Numbered from the stretch's first letter, positions 1 through 8,463 are shown. The stretch: DNA of 64,000 bases from Microbacterium sp. EYE_78 (GCF_023149035.1 NZ_JAHXMY010000001.1:992001-1056000); one strand, 5' to 3'. Made by a program: numbers and translations. The notes: generated by a model from the letters alone, not told the origin.

Positions 1-2
1 TG

Positions 3-29
3 GCGGCTGCGGTCGAGTGGATCGAGTGA
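3..29 (+). CDS. C-terminal tail of an upstream gene (partial)
   Basis: Frame 3 from the window edge reads AAAVEWIE followed by TGA, just before the esterase gene. It could be the last codons of a gene beginning outside the window, on the same strand. Eight residues do not allow a family call, and the reading could be chance. Confidence 0.25.
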   Translation, partial: AAAVEWIE

Positions 30-96
30 GGTGGAGCCGGCCCCTGCCTCGACGCGCGAGCTGGGTGGCTATCCTCGAACGATCGGAGGGAGCCGC

Positions 97-1131
97 ATGC
101 CACTCGACCCGTTCTTCCGCGAACGGCTGCGCACGCACCGTCGGTACCTCGCGAAGAAGGCGTCGACCGAGCTGACCGCGCGGTTCCGATCCGCGCCGGC
201 TGCGGCCCCGGCATCCGCCCCGGGGAAGAAGGCCGCGACGCCGCTCTCCCCGCGCGAGCGACACCGCCGCGCGGCACTCAACTGGGACCGCATGGAGCTG
301 CGCACCGCAGGCACCCCGGGCCCCGACATGCAGACGAGCGAGCACACCATCGCCGTCCCGGGGCACCCCGACGTCCGCGTCCGCGTCTACCGCCCCGCGA
401 CCGCGCAGACTCCGGCACCCGCGTGCCTGGTGATCGGCGGCGGAGCGTTCCGCATCGGGGGCATCGACTACCCGACGGCGGATGCCTCGTGCCGCCGTCG
501 CGCCGACCGTTCCGGCGTCGTGCTCGTCTCGGTCGGGTACTCGCTCGCGCCTGAACACCGGTACCCGACGCAGATCGAGCAGGTGCACGCGGCGTGGACG
601 TGGCTGCACGCGCACGCGGATGAGCTCGGCATCGATCCGAGCCGGATCGGCCTGAACGGTGCGTCGGCGGGCGGATGCCTCGCGGCATCCCTCACACTCA
701 TGAACCGCGACCGCGGCACGAGGCAGCCCGAGCTGCAGATCCTCGAGGTCCCGGTCACCGACCTGACCGGCCGGTGGATCGACCTGCGGGCCACGTATGC
801 GCTGGGCGTCCCCGCTGCAATCGCGCTGCGCGAACTGCGTTCGGTCGCCACCACCTACCTCGGCGACCGGCGACGCGCGCACGATCCATACGCGTCGCCG
901 ATGCGCGCGTCGTCGCACGCCGACCTGCCGCCTGCGGTCATCCTCACCGCCGAGTACGACCCCCTCCGCCGGGATGGCGCGACCTACGCCGCGAAGCTCC
1001 GCGCCGCCGGCGTCGACGCCAGCGCGACGCGCTATCTCGGGGTCACCCACGACACCCCGCTCTATGTCGGTGCCCTCCCGGCCGCGCGCCGCTGGGAGGA
1101 CGAGGTCGTCGCCGCCCTGCGCCGCCTCTGA
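97..1131 (+). CDS. Alpha/beta hydrolase, HSL (family IV) type esterase
   Basis: Predicted carboxylesterase of 344 aa, cytoplasmic (no signal peptide). The core has the HSL-family order: GGG oxyanion loop near residues 114-116, nucleophile Ser190 in GASAG, Asp288 in EYDPLRRDG, and His318 in GVTHD. The usual first His of the HGGG oxyanion motif is Ile here (VIGGG), which may weaken or alter activity. I chose ATG 97 because GGAGGG lies 6 nt upstream; an in-frame GTG at 31 would add 22 residues but has no such site. The first ~60 residues are basic and Ala/Pro-rich. A separate hydrolase gene follows after a 41-bp gap. Physiological substrate unknown. Confidence 0.85.
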   Translation: MPLDPFFRERLRTHRRYLAKKASTELTARFRSAPAAAPASAPGKKAATPLSPRERHRRAALNWDRMELRTAGTPGPDMQTSEHTIAVPGHPDVRVRVYRPATAQTPAPACLVIGGGAFRIGGIDYPTADASCRRRADRSGVVLVSVGYSLAPEHRYPTQIEQVHAAWTWLHAHADELGIDPSRIGLNGASAGGCLAASLTLMNRDRGTRQPELQILEVPVTDLTGRWIDLRATYALGVPAAIALRELRSVATTYLGDRRRAHDPYASPMRASSHADLPPAVILTAEYDPLRRDGATYAAKLRAAGVDASATRYLGVTHDTPLYVGALPAARRWEDEVVAALRRL

Positions 1132-1172
1132 CAGCGCTGGTCGCGGTCGGTCCGGCTGGTAGCGTGCCCGAC

Positions 1173-2108
1173 GTGCACCCGCCGATCGAACCCCACGCCT
1201 CGGGCATGCTCGACCGCCCGGACCGTGCCCGCCTGCACTGGGAGGTGTCGGGCGCCGATTCCGGCCGCGCCGCCCTCTATCTGCACGGCGGTCCCGGCGG
1301 CAGCCTCGGCAAGGGCGGCTACCGACGGGTGTTCGATCCGGAGCAGTACCGGATCGTCGGTCTCGACCAGCGCGGATGCGGCGGCAGCACGCCGTGGGCG
1401 ATCGACGATCTCGCGCACCTCGACGCCAACACCACACCCGCTCTGATCGCCGACATCGAGGCGCTCCGCGAGCACCTCGGCATCGACCGCTGGCTCATGT
1501 ACGGCGTCTCGTGGGGCTCGGCCCTCGCCCTCGCGTACGCCCAGGAGCACCCCGAACGCGTGAGCGAGGTCATCCTGCTCGCCGTCACCTCGGGCGCGCG
1601 CGACGAGATCGACTGGATCAGCGACGGCGTCGGACGCATCTTCCCGGAGGCCCGCGAACGGCTGGGCCAGCTCGTCCCGCCCGGCGAACGCGTGATCGAG
1701 GCGTACGCACGGATGCTGCGCGACCCCGACCCGGCGGTCCGCACCCGCGCGGCCGACGCGTGGGATGCGTGGGAGTCGGCGCACATCGCCCTGTCGCCCT
1801 GGGTGGGCCCCGGCCCGCTGCACGACGATCCCCGAGTCCGCGAGAACTTCGCGACGCTGGTCACCCATTACTGGTCGCACGACTGCTTCCTCGAGGTCCC
1901 CATCCTCGAGCGGATGGAGCGGCTCGCGGGCATCCCCGGCGTGCTCATCCACGGTCGACGCGATGTCAGCGGTCCGGCGATCACCCCGTGGCGTCTGCAT
2001 CGCGCCTGGCCGGGCAGTCGGCTGCACGTCCTCGAGGACGAGGGCCACGGCGGGTCCGCATCCGTGCAGCTCGCCTGCGACGCCGCCGACGGGTTCGCAC
2101 GCCGCTGA
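1173..2108 (+). CDS. pip: Proline iminopeptidase (prolyl aminopeptidase), S33 family
   Basis: Predicted to remove N-terminal proline from peptides in the cytoplasm. The 311-aa protein shows the family landmarks in order: N-terminal HPPIEPHASGML, oxyanion loop HGGPGG, DQRGCGGSTP, nucleophile Ser113 in GVSWGS, Asp in HGRRDVSGP, and catalytic His in EGHGGS. GTG 1173 was chosen because the conserved HPPIEP start begins exactly there; GTG 1164 and ATG 1206 are alternatives. The longer open frame reaching back to 675 only overlaps the esterase gene and is not coding. Family call is strong; exact peptide preference is not readable. Confidence 0.9.
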   Translation: MHPPIEPHASGMLDRPDRARLHWEVSGADSGRAALYLHGGPGGSLGKGGYRRVFDPEQYRIVGLDQRGCGGSTPWAIDDLAHLDANTTPALIADIEALREHLGIDRWLMYGVSWGSALALAYAQEHPERVSEVILLAVTSGARDEIDWISDGVGRIFPEARERLGQLVPPGERVIEAYARMLRDPDPAVRTRAADAWDAWESAHIALSPWVGPGPLHDDPRVRENFATLVTHYWSHDCFLEVPILERMERLAGIPGVLIHGRRDVSGPAITPWRLHRAWPGSRLHVLEDEGHGGSASVQLACDAADGFARR

Positions 2109-2112
2109 GGCC

Positions 2113-2181
2113 CGTTCTCCGGTCGGACGGGGCGGCGACGCGGTGCGCGGGCGGCTGCGGTGGCATCCATCCGGAGAACGG
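2113..2181. repeat. 11-bp inverted repeat after pip
   Basis: CCGTTCTCCGG at 2113-2123 is matched by CCGGAGAACGG at 2171-2181, separated by 47 nt of GC-rich DNA. It begins 5 bp after the pip stop codon. It may form a long hairpin that ends pip transcription, or be a paired protein-binding site. The long loop makes a classical terminator less likely. Confidence 0.5.
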
Positions 2182-2199
2182 TCCGCGAACGCAACCCCC

Positions 2200-2217
2200 T
2201 CCGCGGAATTCCGCGGA
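2200..2217. promoter_or_regulatory. Palindrome TCCGCGGAATTCCGCGGA, distal copy
   Basis: Perfect 18-bp palindrome whose 16-bp core CCGCGGAATTCCGCGG recurs exactly at 2303-2318, 102 bp away, in the same pip-hup gap. The sequence continues with AATCCGG, so a third partial half-site is present. Two identical long palindromes in one intergenic region indicate a dimeric DNA-binding protein site. The cognate protein is not identifiable here. Confidence 0.7.
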
Positions 2218-2301
2218 ATCCGGCCGATTTGACCTCAGGAGCCCCAAAAACCACATCTGACACGCGACACGCCGGGGCAATCTGCTTCGAGACGCCATGA
2301 A

Positions 2302-2332
2302 TCCGCGGAATTCCGCGGTTCGTGGGTATATT
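2302..2332 (+). promoter_or_regulatory. hup promoter with proximal palindrome
   Basis: The second copy of CCGCGGAATTCCGCGG lies at 2303-2318. A good -10 hexamer TATATT follows at 2327-2332. The -35 region would fall at about 2304-2309, inside the palindrome, so a bound protein would compete with or position RNA polymerase. The HU start codon is 85 bp downstream of the -10, leaving an untranslated leader of about 78 nt. The promoter call rests on the -10 match and position. Confidence 0.6.
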
Positions 2333-2416
2333 CGGGACCGGTCGCATCGACCAGCCGGCGGTCACCCCGTCGGTCCGAGTAACTGAAGACGGCGATCCGC
2401 CGTCTGGAGGAGCACC

Positions 2417-2695
2417 ATGGCCATCACCAAGACCGAACTCGTTGCCAGCATCGCCAGCGCCACCGGCGAGAGCCAGGCCACCGTCTCGCGCGTCGTCGAC
2501 GGCCTGTTCTCGTCCGTCTCCGAGGCTGTCGCCAAGGGCGAGAAGGTCTCGATCCCGGGCTGGATCGCGTTCGAGCAGGTCGAGACCTCCGCTCGCACGG
2601 GCCGCAACCCGCAGACGGGTGCCGAGATCAACATCCCCGCCGGCAAGCGCGTCAAGGTCAGCGCCGGCTCGAAGCTGAAGGCTGCCGTCAAGTAA
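2417..2695 (+). CDS. hup: HU family histone-like DNA-binding protein
   Basis: Nucleoid protein of 92 aa that binds and bends DNA as a dimer. The sequence has the HU fold order: helical N-terminus MAITKTELVASIA, then the beta-arm with GRNPQTG, ending in INIPAGKRVKVSAGSKLKAAVK (positions 72-92). Unlike the mycobacterial and streptomycete HupB/HupS forms it has no long Lys/Ala-rich tail. Start ATG 2417 follows GGAGGA by 5 nt. It is a single-gene unit with its own promoter, two palindromic sites upstream and a strong terminator downstream. Confidence 0.96.
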   Translation: MAITKTELVASIASATGESQATVSRVVDGLFSSVSEAVAKGEKVSIPGWIAFEQVETSARTGRNPQTGAEINIPAGKRVKVSAGSKLKAAVK

Positions 2696-2710
2696 GTCGC
2701 TGCAGACGTA

Positions 2711-2742
2711 CGAAGGGGGATGCCGCGAGGCATCCCCCTTCG
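2711..2742 (+). terminator. Terminator of hup
   Basis: A perfect 14-bp stem CGAAGGGGGATGCC / GGCATCCCCCTTCG with a GCGA tetraloop begins 15 bp after the hup stop. There is no long T tract, as is common for actinobacterial terminators. It insulates hup from the downstream membrane protein gene. Confidence 0.9.
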
Positions 2743-2777
2743 GCGTTCCCCCACCTGCTCGCGCGTAGGCTTGACGG

Positions 2778-4760
2778 GTGAACCCGCGCGCCCTCCGCCT
2801 CGCCGGGCCTGCGATCCTCGTGGGCACGGCGCTGCTCGCGCTCATCGCCGGGCTCGCCTTCGGCGGCGGATCCGCGCCGCTCGTCATCGGCGATCCGGGG
2901 CCGCTCGTGCGGTGGGGGCTGCCCCTCGCCGAGCTGGTCGTCAACCTGTCGGCCGCGCTGCTCGTCGGCTCGCTCGTGCTCGCCCTCTTCGCCCTCGTCG
3001 CGGGGACCCGCGAGTTCGACCTGGCGCTGGATGCCGCCTCCGCCGGCGCAGCGATCCTCACCCTCGCTGCGGGGACCACGGCGTATCTCACGTTCCAGAA
3101 CTCCTTCCCGACCCAGGTCAGCGCCGACGCCGCCTTCGGTGCCCAGCTGGGGCGGTTCCTCGTGGACACCGAGCCGGGGCGCGCGTGGCTGCTTACCACC
3201 ATCGCCGCCGCGGTGCTCACCGTGCTCACCTTCGCGGTGCGCGGCTGGCTGCCGACCCTCCTGGTCGGGCTGCTCGCGGTCGCTGCGATGGTGCCGATGG
3301 CCACCGCCGGACACACCGGCAGCGAGGCCAACCACAACACCGCGGTCACCTCGCTGGCGCTGCACATCATCGCCGCCGCGGCCTGGCTCGGCGGCCTGCT
3401 GCTGATCGTGCTCCTGCGCCCGGTGCTCGGCCGCGACCGCCTCGCCGACGTGCTGGGCCGCTACTCGAGCATCGCGCTCGCCGCCTTCGTCGTCGTGACC
3501 CTGTCGGGCATCGCACGCGCCGTCGTCGGGATCGTGACCTTCGAGCACCTCTTCTCGCCGTACGGCGCACTCCTCATGGTCAAGGTCGCGGCCCTCATCG
3601 CGATGGGCGTGCTCGGTGCGTTCTACCGGCGCCGGCTGATCTCCCGCATCCGGGATGCCGCGACCGCCGCGCGCTTCTGGCTGCTGGTCGGCGTGGAGGT
3701 CGCCTTCATGGGCATCGCCTCTGGCGCCGCCGTCGCCCTGTCGGTCACACCGCCCCCGGTCGACACCGCCCTGCCGACTGACTCGACCCCGGCGGAAGTG
3801 CTGACGGGATCGGTCCTGCCGCCCGAGCTGACCCTCACCCGCTACGTCACCCAATGGGACGTCGACCTCCTCTGGGCGTTCGCCGTCGGCTTCGGGCTGT
3901 TCTTCTACCTCGCGGGCGTCCGCCGCCTCGCGGCGCGCGGCGACCGCTGGCCGGTGTGGCGCACCGTGCTGTGGGTCTTCGGGCTCCTGCTGCTGCTGTA
4001 CGTGACGTGCGGACCCGTCAACGCCTACCAGGACTACCTCTTCAGCATGCACATGGTGGGCCACATGCTGCTGTCGATGGCGATCCCCATGTGCCTCGTC
4101 TTCGGAGCGCCCGTGACGCTCGCCTCACGGGCGATCCGCAAACGCGACGACGGCACGCGCGGCGGCCGCGAGTGGATCCTCTGGGCGGTCCACAGCCCGT
4201 ACGCCCGCGTCATCACGCACCCGCTCGTGGCGGCGGCCCTGTTCATCGTGTCGCTGTGGGCCTTCTACTACACCGACCTCTTCAGATGGACGCTCTACGA
4301 GCACCTCGGACACGAGTGGATGATCGTCCACTTCCTGACCACGGGATACCTCTTCGTCCTCTCGCTCGTCGGCATCGATCCGGTGCCGTACCGCCTGCCG
4401 CACGCCGGACGCCTGCTCACCCTCATCGGCGTCATGGCGATGCACGCCTTCTTCGGCATCGCCATCATGATGTCGTCCGGGCTGTTCGTCGCCGAGTGGT
4501 TCGGCTCGATGGGGCGCACGTGGGGCCTCGACCCGCTCGCCGACCAGTACCTCGGCGGCGGCATCGCGTGGTCGATCGGAGAGATCCCCACCCTCATCCT
4601 CGCGATCGTCGTCGCGGTGCAGTGGAGCCGGTCGGACGAGCGGCGACAGCGATCCGCCGATCGTCACGCCGAGCGCACCGGCGACGCGGAGCTCGCCGAG
4701 TACAACGCCCGCCTGGCGAAGATCGCCGAGCGCGACGCCCGCGACGCCGCACGTCGCTGA
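2778..4760 (+). CDS. ctaG: CopD-CtaG fusion: copper-related cytochrome c oxidase assembly protein
   Basis: Large polytopic membrane protein (660 aa). The N-terminal half (about 1-330) is CopD-like, with hydrophobic segments and the His-containing stretch AGHTGSEANHN. The C-terminal half (about 355-625) is CtaG-like, with HMVGHMLLS, HSPYARVITHP, HLGHEWMIVHF and MAMHAFFG, where conserved His/Met residues could bind copper. CopD/CtaG fusions of this length are common in actinobacteria and are thought to supply copper to cytochrome oxidase. The tail (about 625-660) is charged. Start GTG 2778 precedes the first hydrophobic segment directly. No oxidase subunit genes lie nearby. Confidence 0.88.
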   Translation: MNPRALRLAGPAILVGTALLALIAGLAFGGGSAPLVIGDPGPLVRWGLPLAELVVNLSAALLVGSLVLALFALVAGTREFDLALDAASAGAAILTLAAGTTAYLTFQNSFPTQVSADAAFGAQLGRFLVDTEPGRAWLLTTIAAAVLTVLTFAVRGWLPTLLVGLLAVAAMVPMATAGHTGSEANHNTAVTSLALHIIAAAAWLGGLLLIVLLRPVLGRDRLADVLGRYSSIALAAFVVVTLSGIARAVVGIVTFEHLFSPYGALLMVKVAALIAMGVLGAFYRRRLISRIRDAATAARFWLLVGVEVAFMGIASGAAVALSVTPPPVDTALPTDSTPAEVLTGSVLPPELTLTRYVTQWDVDLLWAFAVGFGLFFYLAGVRRLAARGDRWPVWRTVLWVFGLLLLLYVTCGPVNAYQDYLFSMHMVGHMLLSMAIPMCLVFGAPVTLASRAIRKRDDGTRGGREWILWAVHSPYARVITHPLVAAALFIVSLWAFYYTDLFRWTLYEHLGHEWMIVHFLTTGYLFVLSLVGIDPVPYRLPHAGRLLTLIGVMAMHAFFGIAIMMSSGLFVAEWFGSMGRTWGLDPLADQYLGGGIAWSIGEIPTLILAIVVAVQWSRSDERRQRSADRHAERTGDAELAEYNARLAKIAERDARDAARR

Positions 4761-4770
4761 CCCGGGCCGC

Positions 4771-5889
4771 TCAGTCCGCTGCGGAGACGGCGATCGAGGC
4801 GGTGCCGTCGGGGAGGATCGTGATCGTCCCCGTCAAGAAGAACGGGACGAGCTCGGTCACGTCGTAGACCGAGCCGTCGAAGATCGACTGGATCTGCACA
4901 TCGATCTTCGCGACGGCCTGCGTGCGGGTGATGGCCCACCCCGCGCCGTCGGGCTCAAGGGTCACGACCGGGTTCTCCTCGATCGACCAGGACGGCGGCT
5001 CGACGATGCGGTTGCGGACGTAGTAGCCGAAGGGGCATCCGGTGGGCTGCAGCACCTGCTGGGTCGCGCAGTCGGCGAGGAAGGCATCCACCTCCTTCTG
5101 CACCACCTCGATGAAGTCCTTCGTCGGCTCGGCCTGGAACGACACAGGGATGTCGGCGAGCGGGGTGTCGGACAGGACCGCGACCCCTGGACTGGTGGTC
5201 GCGGCGGTGTCGACGGTGATCGAGTACAGCCCGGGCGAGAAGGCAAGCAGCGGGATCGGCTCGAGCGGATCGGCGTCGACGCCGTCGGGCGACACCTGGC
5301 GCTTGTCGATCTCGAAGCCGTTGACGTCGAACTGCATCGACCCGCGCACGGCGAGCTCGATGACGGCGAGCGGACTCTCCGCGAAGCGCCAGCGCGGCAG
5401 GATGCCGTCCTCGCCGTCGCGCTCGACCTCGAACGTGGTCTCGCCCGCGTGGCCGGCGGCGCGGTAGGAGACCGTCACCCGAGTCACGCCGTCGTCGCCG
5501 GTCGTCTCCGACACCGCCTCGACGTCCGACAGCGGGGTGAGCGTGTCGCTGCGCAGCAGCGCTCCGCTCGCGTCGCCGGGCAGGTCGGCTGCGGCCAGCG
5601 TGGACGCGGTCGCCGACACCCCGGGGACGAGGAGCGCGTCGGTGGCACGACCGTCCGCGAGCAGGTCCAGGTAGTCGAGGACGAACGCCGTCGGGCTGTA
5701 GAGCTGCCGGTACAGCACCCCCGCCGTCGCGCCCAGCGCGCCGATGAGCAGGACGCCCACCACGCCGAGGACCGTCAGATCGAACGCCAGGCGCCTGCGA
5801 CGACGCGGCCCCTTGACGGTCTCGGTGCGCGTTGGGACACCCGCGGCATCCTGCACCGCGGCATCCACCCCGCCCCCGACGTCGTCCAC
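4771..5889 (-). CDS. Membrane-anchored protein of unknown function
   Basis: Product of 372 aa that I do not assign to a named family. A short cytoplasmic N-terminus ends in a basic patch (GPRRRRRL), followed by one membrane segment at about residues 36-59. The remaining ~310 residues would face outside and look like repeated beta-rich domains, including LPRWRFAESPLAVIEL. Two Cys residues (in ADCATQQ and PTGCPFG) could form an extracytoplasmic disulfide. Start is GTG 5889, 34 bp from the divergent helicase gene, so the two promoters overlap. It converges with the CtaG gene (10 bp apart). Confidence 0.75.
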   Translation of the reverse strand: MDDVGGGVDAAVQDAAGVPTRTETVKGPRRRRRLAFDLTVLGVVGVLLIGALGATAGVLYRQLYSPTAFVLDYLDLLADGRATDALLVPGVSATASTLAAADLPGDASGALLRSDTLTPLSDVEAVSETTGDDGVTRVTVSYRAAGHAGETTFEVERDGEDGILPRWRFAESPLAVIELAVRGSMQFDVNGFEIDKRQVSPDGVDADPLEPIPLLAFSPGLYSITVDTAATTSPGVAVLSDTPLADIPVSFQAEPTKDFIEVVQKEVDAFLADCATQQVLQPTGCPFGYYVRNRIVEPPSWSIEENPVVTLEPDGAGWAITRTQAVAKIDVQIQSIFDGSVYDVTELVPFFLTGTITILPDGTASIAVSAAD

Positions 5890-5923
5890 CCGCTCAGTCT
5901 ATGAAGCCCCGCTGGTAGCTAGC

Positions 5924-7321
5924 ATGGTTCCGGTGAGCACGCCGCCCCTGTCTGCCGAGCAGGACGCGCTCTTCCGCCTCATCGAGGACACCCGCGAGCA
6001 CGTCTTCGTGACCGGCCGTGCCGGCACCGGCAAGTCGACGCTGCTGCAGCACCTGGCCTGGAACACGCACAAGCAGATCGCCGTCTGCGCGCCCACGGGC
6101 GTCGCCGCTCTGAACGTCGACGGGCAGACGATCCACTCCCTCTTCAAGCTGCCGATCGGCCTCATCGCCGACAGCGAGCTGGAGCAGACGGATGCCACGC
6201 GCAAGATCCTGAACGCCATCGACACGCTCGTGATCGACGAGGTCTCGATGGTCAACGCCGACGTCATGGATGCGATCGACCGGTCGCTCCGGCAGGCGCG
6301 GCGTCGCCGGTCCGAGCCGTTCGGCGGCGTGCAGGTCGTCATGTTCGGGGACCCCTATCAGCTCTCGCCCGTGCCGCCCCGCGGCGACGAGCTGCGCTAC
6401 ATCCAGGACCACTACCGCTCGTTCTGGTTCTTCGACGCGCAGGTGTGGGCGGGTCCACGGGCGGATGCCGGTGCGATCCGCTCGGACGGCCTGCTGGATC
6501 TCGGACGGGTCGGGGCTCCTCTGCACATCGCCGAGCTGCGTGACATCCACCGCCAGTCCGACGACGCGTTCAAGGGCATGCTCAACGCAGTGCGTCACGG
6601 CGTCGTCACGGCCGACATCGCCGGAGCGCTGAACGCCGCGGGGTCGCGCACCCCGCCCGAGCCCGTCGAGGGCGAGGTGCCGATCATCACCCTCGCGACG
6701 CGCAACGACATCGTCACACGCATCAACCAGCGGCACCTCGACGCGCTGCCGGGCCCGGTCCAGACCGCCCGCGCCGAGATCAGCGGTGACTTCGGCCGCG
6801 GCGATGCGTCGTACCCGGCGGACCAGGAGCTGCAGCTGAAGGTCGGCGCGCAGGTGATGTTCCTGCGCAACGACATCGGCGGCTTCGGTGGCGACGGGCC
6901 GCGGTGGGTGAACGGCTCCATCGGCACGGTCACGCGCATCGCGGGGGCGAGCGTGCGGGTCGAGCTCGACGGTGAGGAGCACGACGTCGAGCCGACGGTG
7001 TGGGAGAAGTTCCGTTACGCCTACGATCCCGCCACCCGCAAGCTCACGCGCGAGATCGTCGCGGAGTACACGCAGTTCCCGCTGCGGCTCGCGTGGGCGG
7101 TCACCATCCACAAGTCGCAGGGCAAGACGTACGACCGAGCCATCGTCGATCTCGGGAACGGGGCCTTCGCCCCCGGGCAGACGTACGTCGCCCTCTCGCG
7201 GCTCACCTCGCTCGAGGGCCTGTACCTCTCGCGTCCGCTCCGCCCCGCCGACATCCTCGTCGACCGCGACGTGCGCAGATTCATGGCCGGGGTGCGCGCG
7301 GCGGCACAGGCCGCCGGCTGA
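5924..7321 (+). CDS. Pif1-like superfamily 1 DNA helicase
   Basis: ATP-dependent 5'-3' helicase type protein of 465 aa. Motifs in order: Walker A GRAGTGKST (31-39), Walker B LVIDEVSMV, motif III GDPYQLSPVPP, and the C-terminal AWAVTIHKSQGKTYD and TYVALSRLTSLEGLYLS motifs typical of Pif1/RecD2. It lacks extra N-terminal domains, so it resembles the short bacterial Pif1-like helicases. ATG 5924 is the chosen start; GTG 5933 is a close alternative. It is divergent from the membrane protein gene and convergent with the heme oxygenase gene. A DNA repair or replication role follows from the family. Confidence 0.9.
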   Translation: MVPVSTPPLSAEQDALFRLIEDTREHVFVTGRAGTGKSTLLQHLAWNTHKQIAVCAPTGVAALNVDGQTIHSLFKLPIGLIADSELEQTDATRKILNAIDTLVIDEVSMVNADVMDAIDRSLRQARRRRSEPFGGVQVVMFGDPYQLSPVPPRGDELRYIQDHYRSFWFFDAQVWAGPRADAGAIRSDGLLDLGRVGAPLHIAELRDIHRQSDDAFKGMLNAVRHGVVTADIAGALNAAGSRTPPEPVEGEVPIITLATRNDIVTRINQRHLDALPGPVQTARAEISGDFGRGDASYPADQELQLKVGAQVMFLRNDIGGFGGDGPRWVNGSIGTVTRIAGASVRVELDGEEHDVEPTVWEKFRYAYDPATRKLTREIVAEYTQFPLRLAWAVTIHKSQGKTYDRAIVDLGNGAFAPGQTYVALSRLTSLEGLYLSRPLRPADILVDRDVRRFMAGVRAAAQAAG

Positions 7322-7339
7322 CGCCCGGCATCCGTCCGT

Positions 7340-7993
7340 TCAGGCCGCGGCGGCCTTCTTCGCGGCGGCGAGGTCGACAAAGAGTTCGGTGTTGCAGCGG
7401 TAGGCGAGCAGGACCTCGGCGATGACACGCTCGCGCTCATCGGCGTCCCATGGTGCGGCGTCGAGCTGCTCGCGGTAGACGTCCTTGAAGGCGGCGGGGT
7501 CTGCGATCTCGTCGAAGAGGTAGAAGCCGATGCCGTTCGTCTCGAAGCCGAACTGCCGCGACAGCACACGTCCGATGAACTGCCCGCCCGACAGGTCGCC
7601 GAGGTAGCGCGTGTAGTGGTGGGCGACGAAGCCGCCCGGCCACGCCGTGCCCACCTCGGTGATGCGCGCGACGTACCTCGTAGTGGCGGGCAGTGGCGCG
7701 ATCCGGCTACGCCAGTCGGGCCCGATGAGGAACTCGAGGTCGGCTTCGAGGGCGGGCAGGCGGGTCAGCTTGTCGCTGACGAAGGCGGATGCCACCGGAT
7801 CGTCCGCCATGCGGGCCGCCGCAGCCTCGAGTGCCTCGTAGATGAACCAGTGCTGCGCGACGAGGGCGACGTAGTCCTCGCGCGTGCCCTTGCCCCGCAT
7901 GAGGTCGGTCATGAAGTCCGCCCCCTCGCTGGACGAGTGCGCTCCGGATGAGCGTTCGCGGACGACGGCCGAGAAGGCGACGGGTTCGGGCAT
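7340..7993 (-). CDS. hmuO: Heme oxygenase, biliverdin-producing (HmuO type)
   Basis: Cleaves heme to biliverdin, CO and Fe(II), releasing iron in the cytoplasm. The 217-aa length fits the HmuO family. Proximal heme ligand is His19 in SSGAHSSSEGADFM, and the distal helix carries RYLGDLSGGQFIGR with the Gly-rich kink over the heme. The tail is Ala/Lys-rich (LAAAKKAAAA). A DtxR-like box lies 17-35 bp upstream of the start codon, and a DUF2470 gene, often linked with heme enzymes, lies just upstream on the same strand. No heme transporter genes are in view. Confidence 0.94.
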   Translation of the reverse strand: MPEPVAFSAVVRERSSGAHSSSEGADFMTDLMRGKGTREDYVALVAQHWFIYEALEAAAARMADDPVASAFVSDKLTRLPALEADLEFLIGPDWRSRIAPLPATTRYVARITEVGTAWPGGFVAHHYTRYLGDLSGGQFIGRVLSRQFGFETNGIGFYLFDEIADPAAFKDVYREQLDAAPWDADERERVIAEVLLAYRCNTELFVDLAAAKKAAAA

Positions 7994-8009
7994 GGCCCCG
8001 AGCGTACAG

Positions 8010-8028
8010 TAAGGGTCAGCTAACCTGA
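8010..8028. promoter_or_regulatory. DtxR/IdeR-like iron box upstream of hmuO
   Basis: TAAGGGTCAGCTAACCTGA matches 14 of 19 positions of the DtxR/IdeR consensus TTAGGTTAGSCTAACCTAA by eye, with both outer half-sites (AGG and CCT) intact. It lies between the DUF2470 gene and hmuO, close enough to the hmuO start to block transcription when iron is plentiful. Binding is inferred. Confidence 0.65.
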
Positions 8029-8053
8029 AGGTCTGATTTTCATCGACTGCGGG

Positions 8054-8362
8054 TCAGTGCGGACGCGGTTCGACGCCCAACCGGTCGCAGGCCGCGTCGT
8101 AGAGCGCGACGATCTCGCGCCGCACCTCGGGTCGCTCGGTGATGGTCCCGCCCGGCCAGGGGATCCGGACGACCTCCTCGGCACCGTCGGCGCCGATGAC
8201 GTGCCACTGCCCGCCGGCGCCGTCGAAGGTCGTCATCGTCGAGGCGACGACGTCGGGGACCGGCGAGAACGCGCGGGCGATGAGGACGTTGTCGTCGCGG
8301 TGGTCGTCGTTCATGTGGTGCAGGACGGCGCGGACGACCGCGTCGTCGAAGACATGGGCCAT
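8054..8362 (-). CDS. DUF2470 domain protein (HugZ-like C-terminal domain)
   Basis: Small cytoplasmic protein of 102 aa. The HHMNDDHRDDN stretch near the N-terminus and the later REIVALYDAACDRLGVEP fit DUF2470, the domain found at the C-terminus of HugZ-type heme-degrading enzymes and as a separate protein in actinobacteria. ATG 8362 was chosen because the conserved region starts there; an upstream in-frame ATG would add nine residues. It lies upstream of hmuO, separated by 60 bp containing the iron box, so the two may be co-expressed in part. Role in heme or siderophore-iron handling is inferred. Confidence 0.78.
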   Translation of the reverse strand: MAHVFDDAVVRAVLHHMNDDHRDDNVLIARAFSPVPDVVASTMTTFDGAGGQWHVIGADGAEEVVRIPWPGGTITERPEVRREIVALYDAACDRLGVEPRPH

Positions 8363-8463
8363 GCGGGTCAGCCTAGGCACAGGCGGCACGGCCCTGCCGG
8401 GCCGGGGCGGAGGCCTCCGTGTGCTTCAATCGAGAGAGGTTCAAGACGGGGGTGATCTGGCGC

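Noticed and set aside
675..1172. N-terminal extension of the proline iminopeptidase frame
   Set aside because: The extension overlaps the esterase gene in another frame and has no domain; the family start HPPIEP begins at 1173.
8419..8463. Upstream start of the serine-hydrolase lipoprotein
   Set aside because: Starting at 8419 would give a long n-region with a Cys before the signal peptide; 8464 gives a normal lipoprotein signal, although 8452 cannot be excluded.
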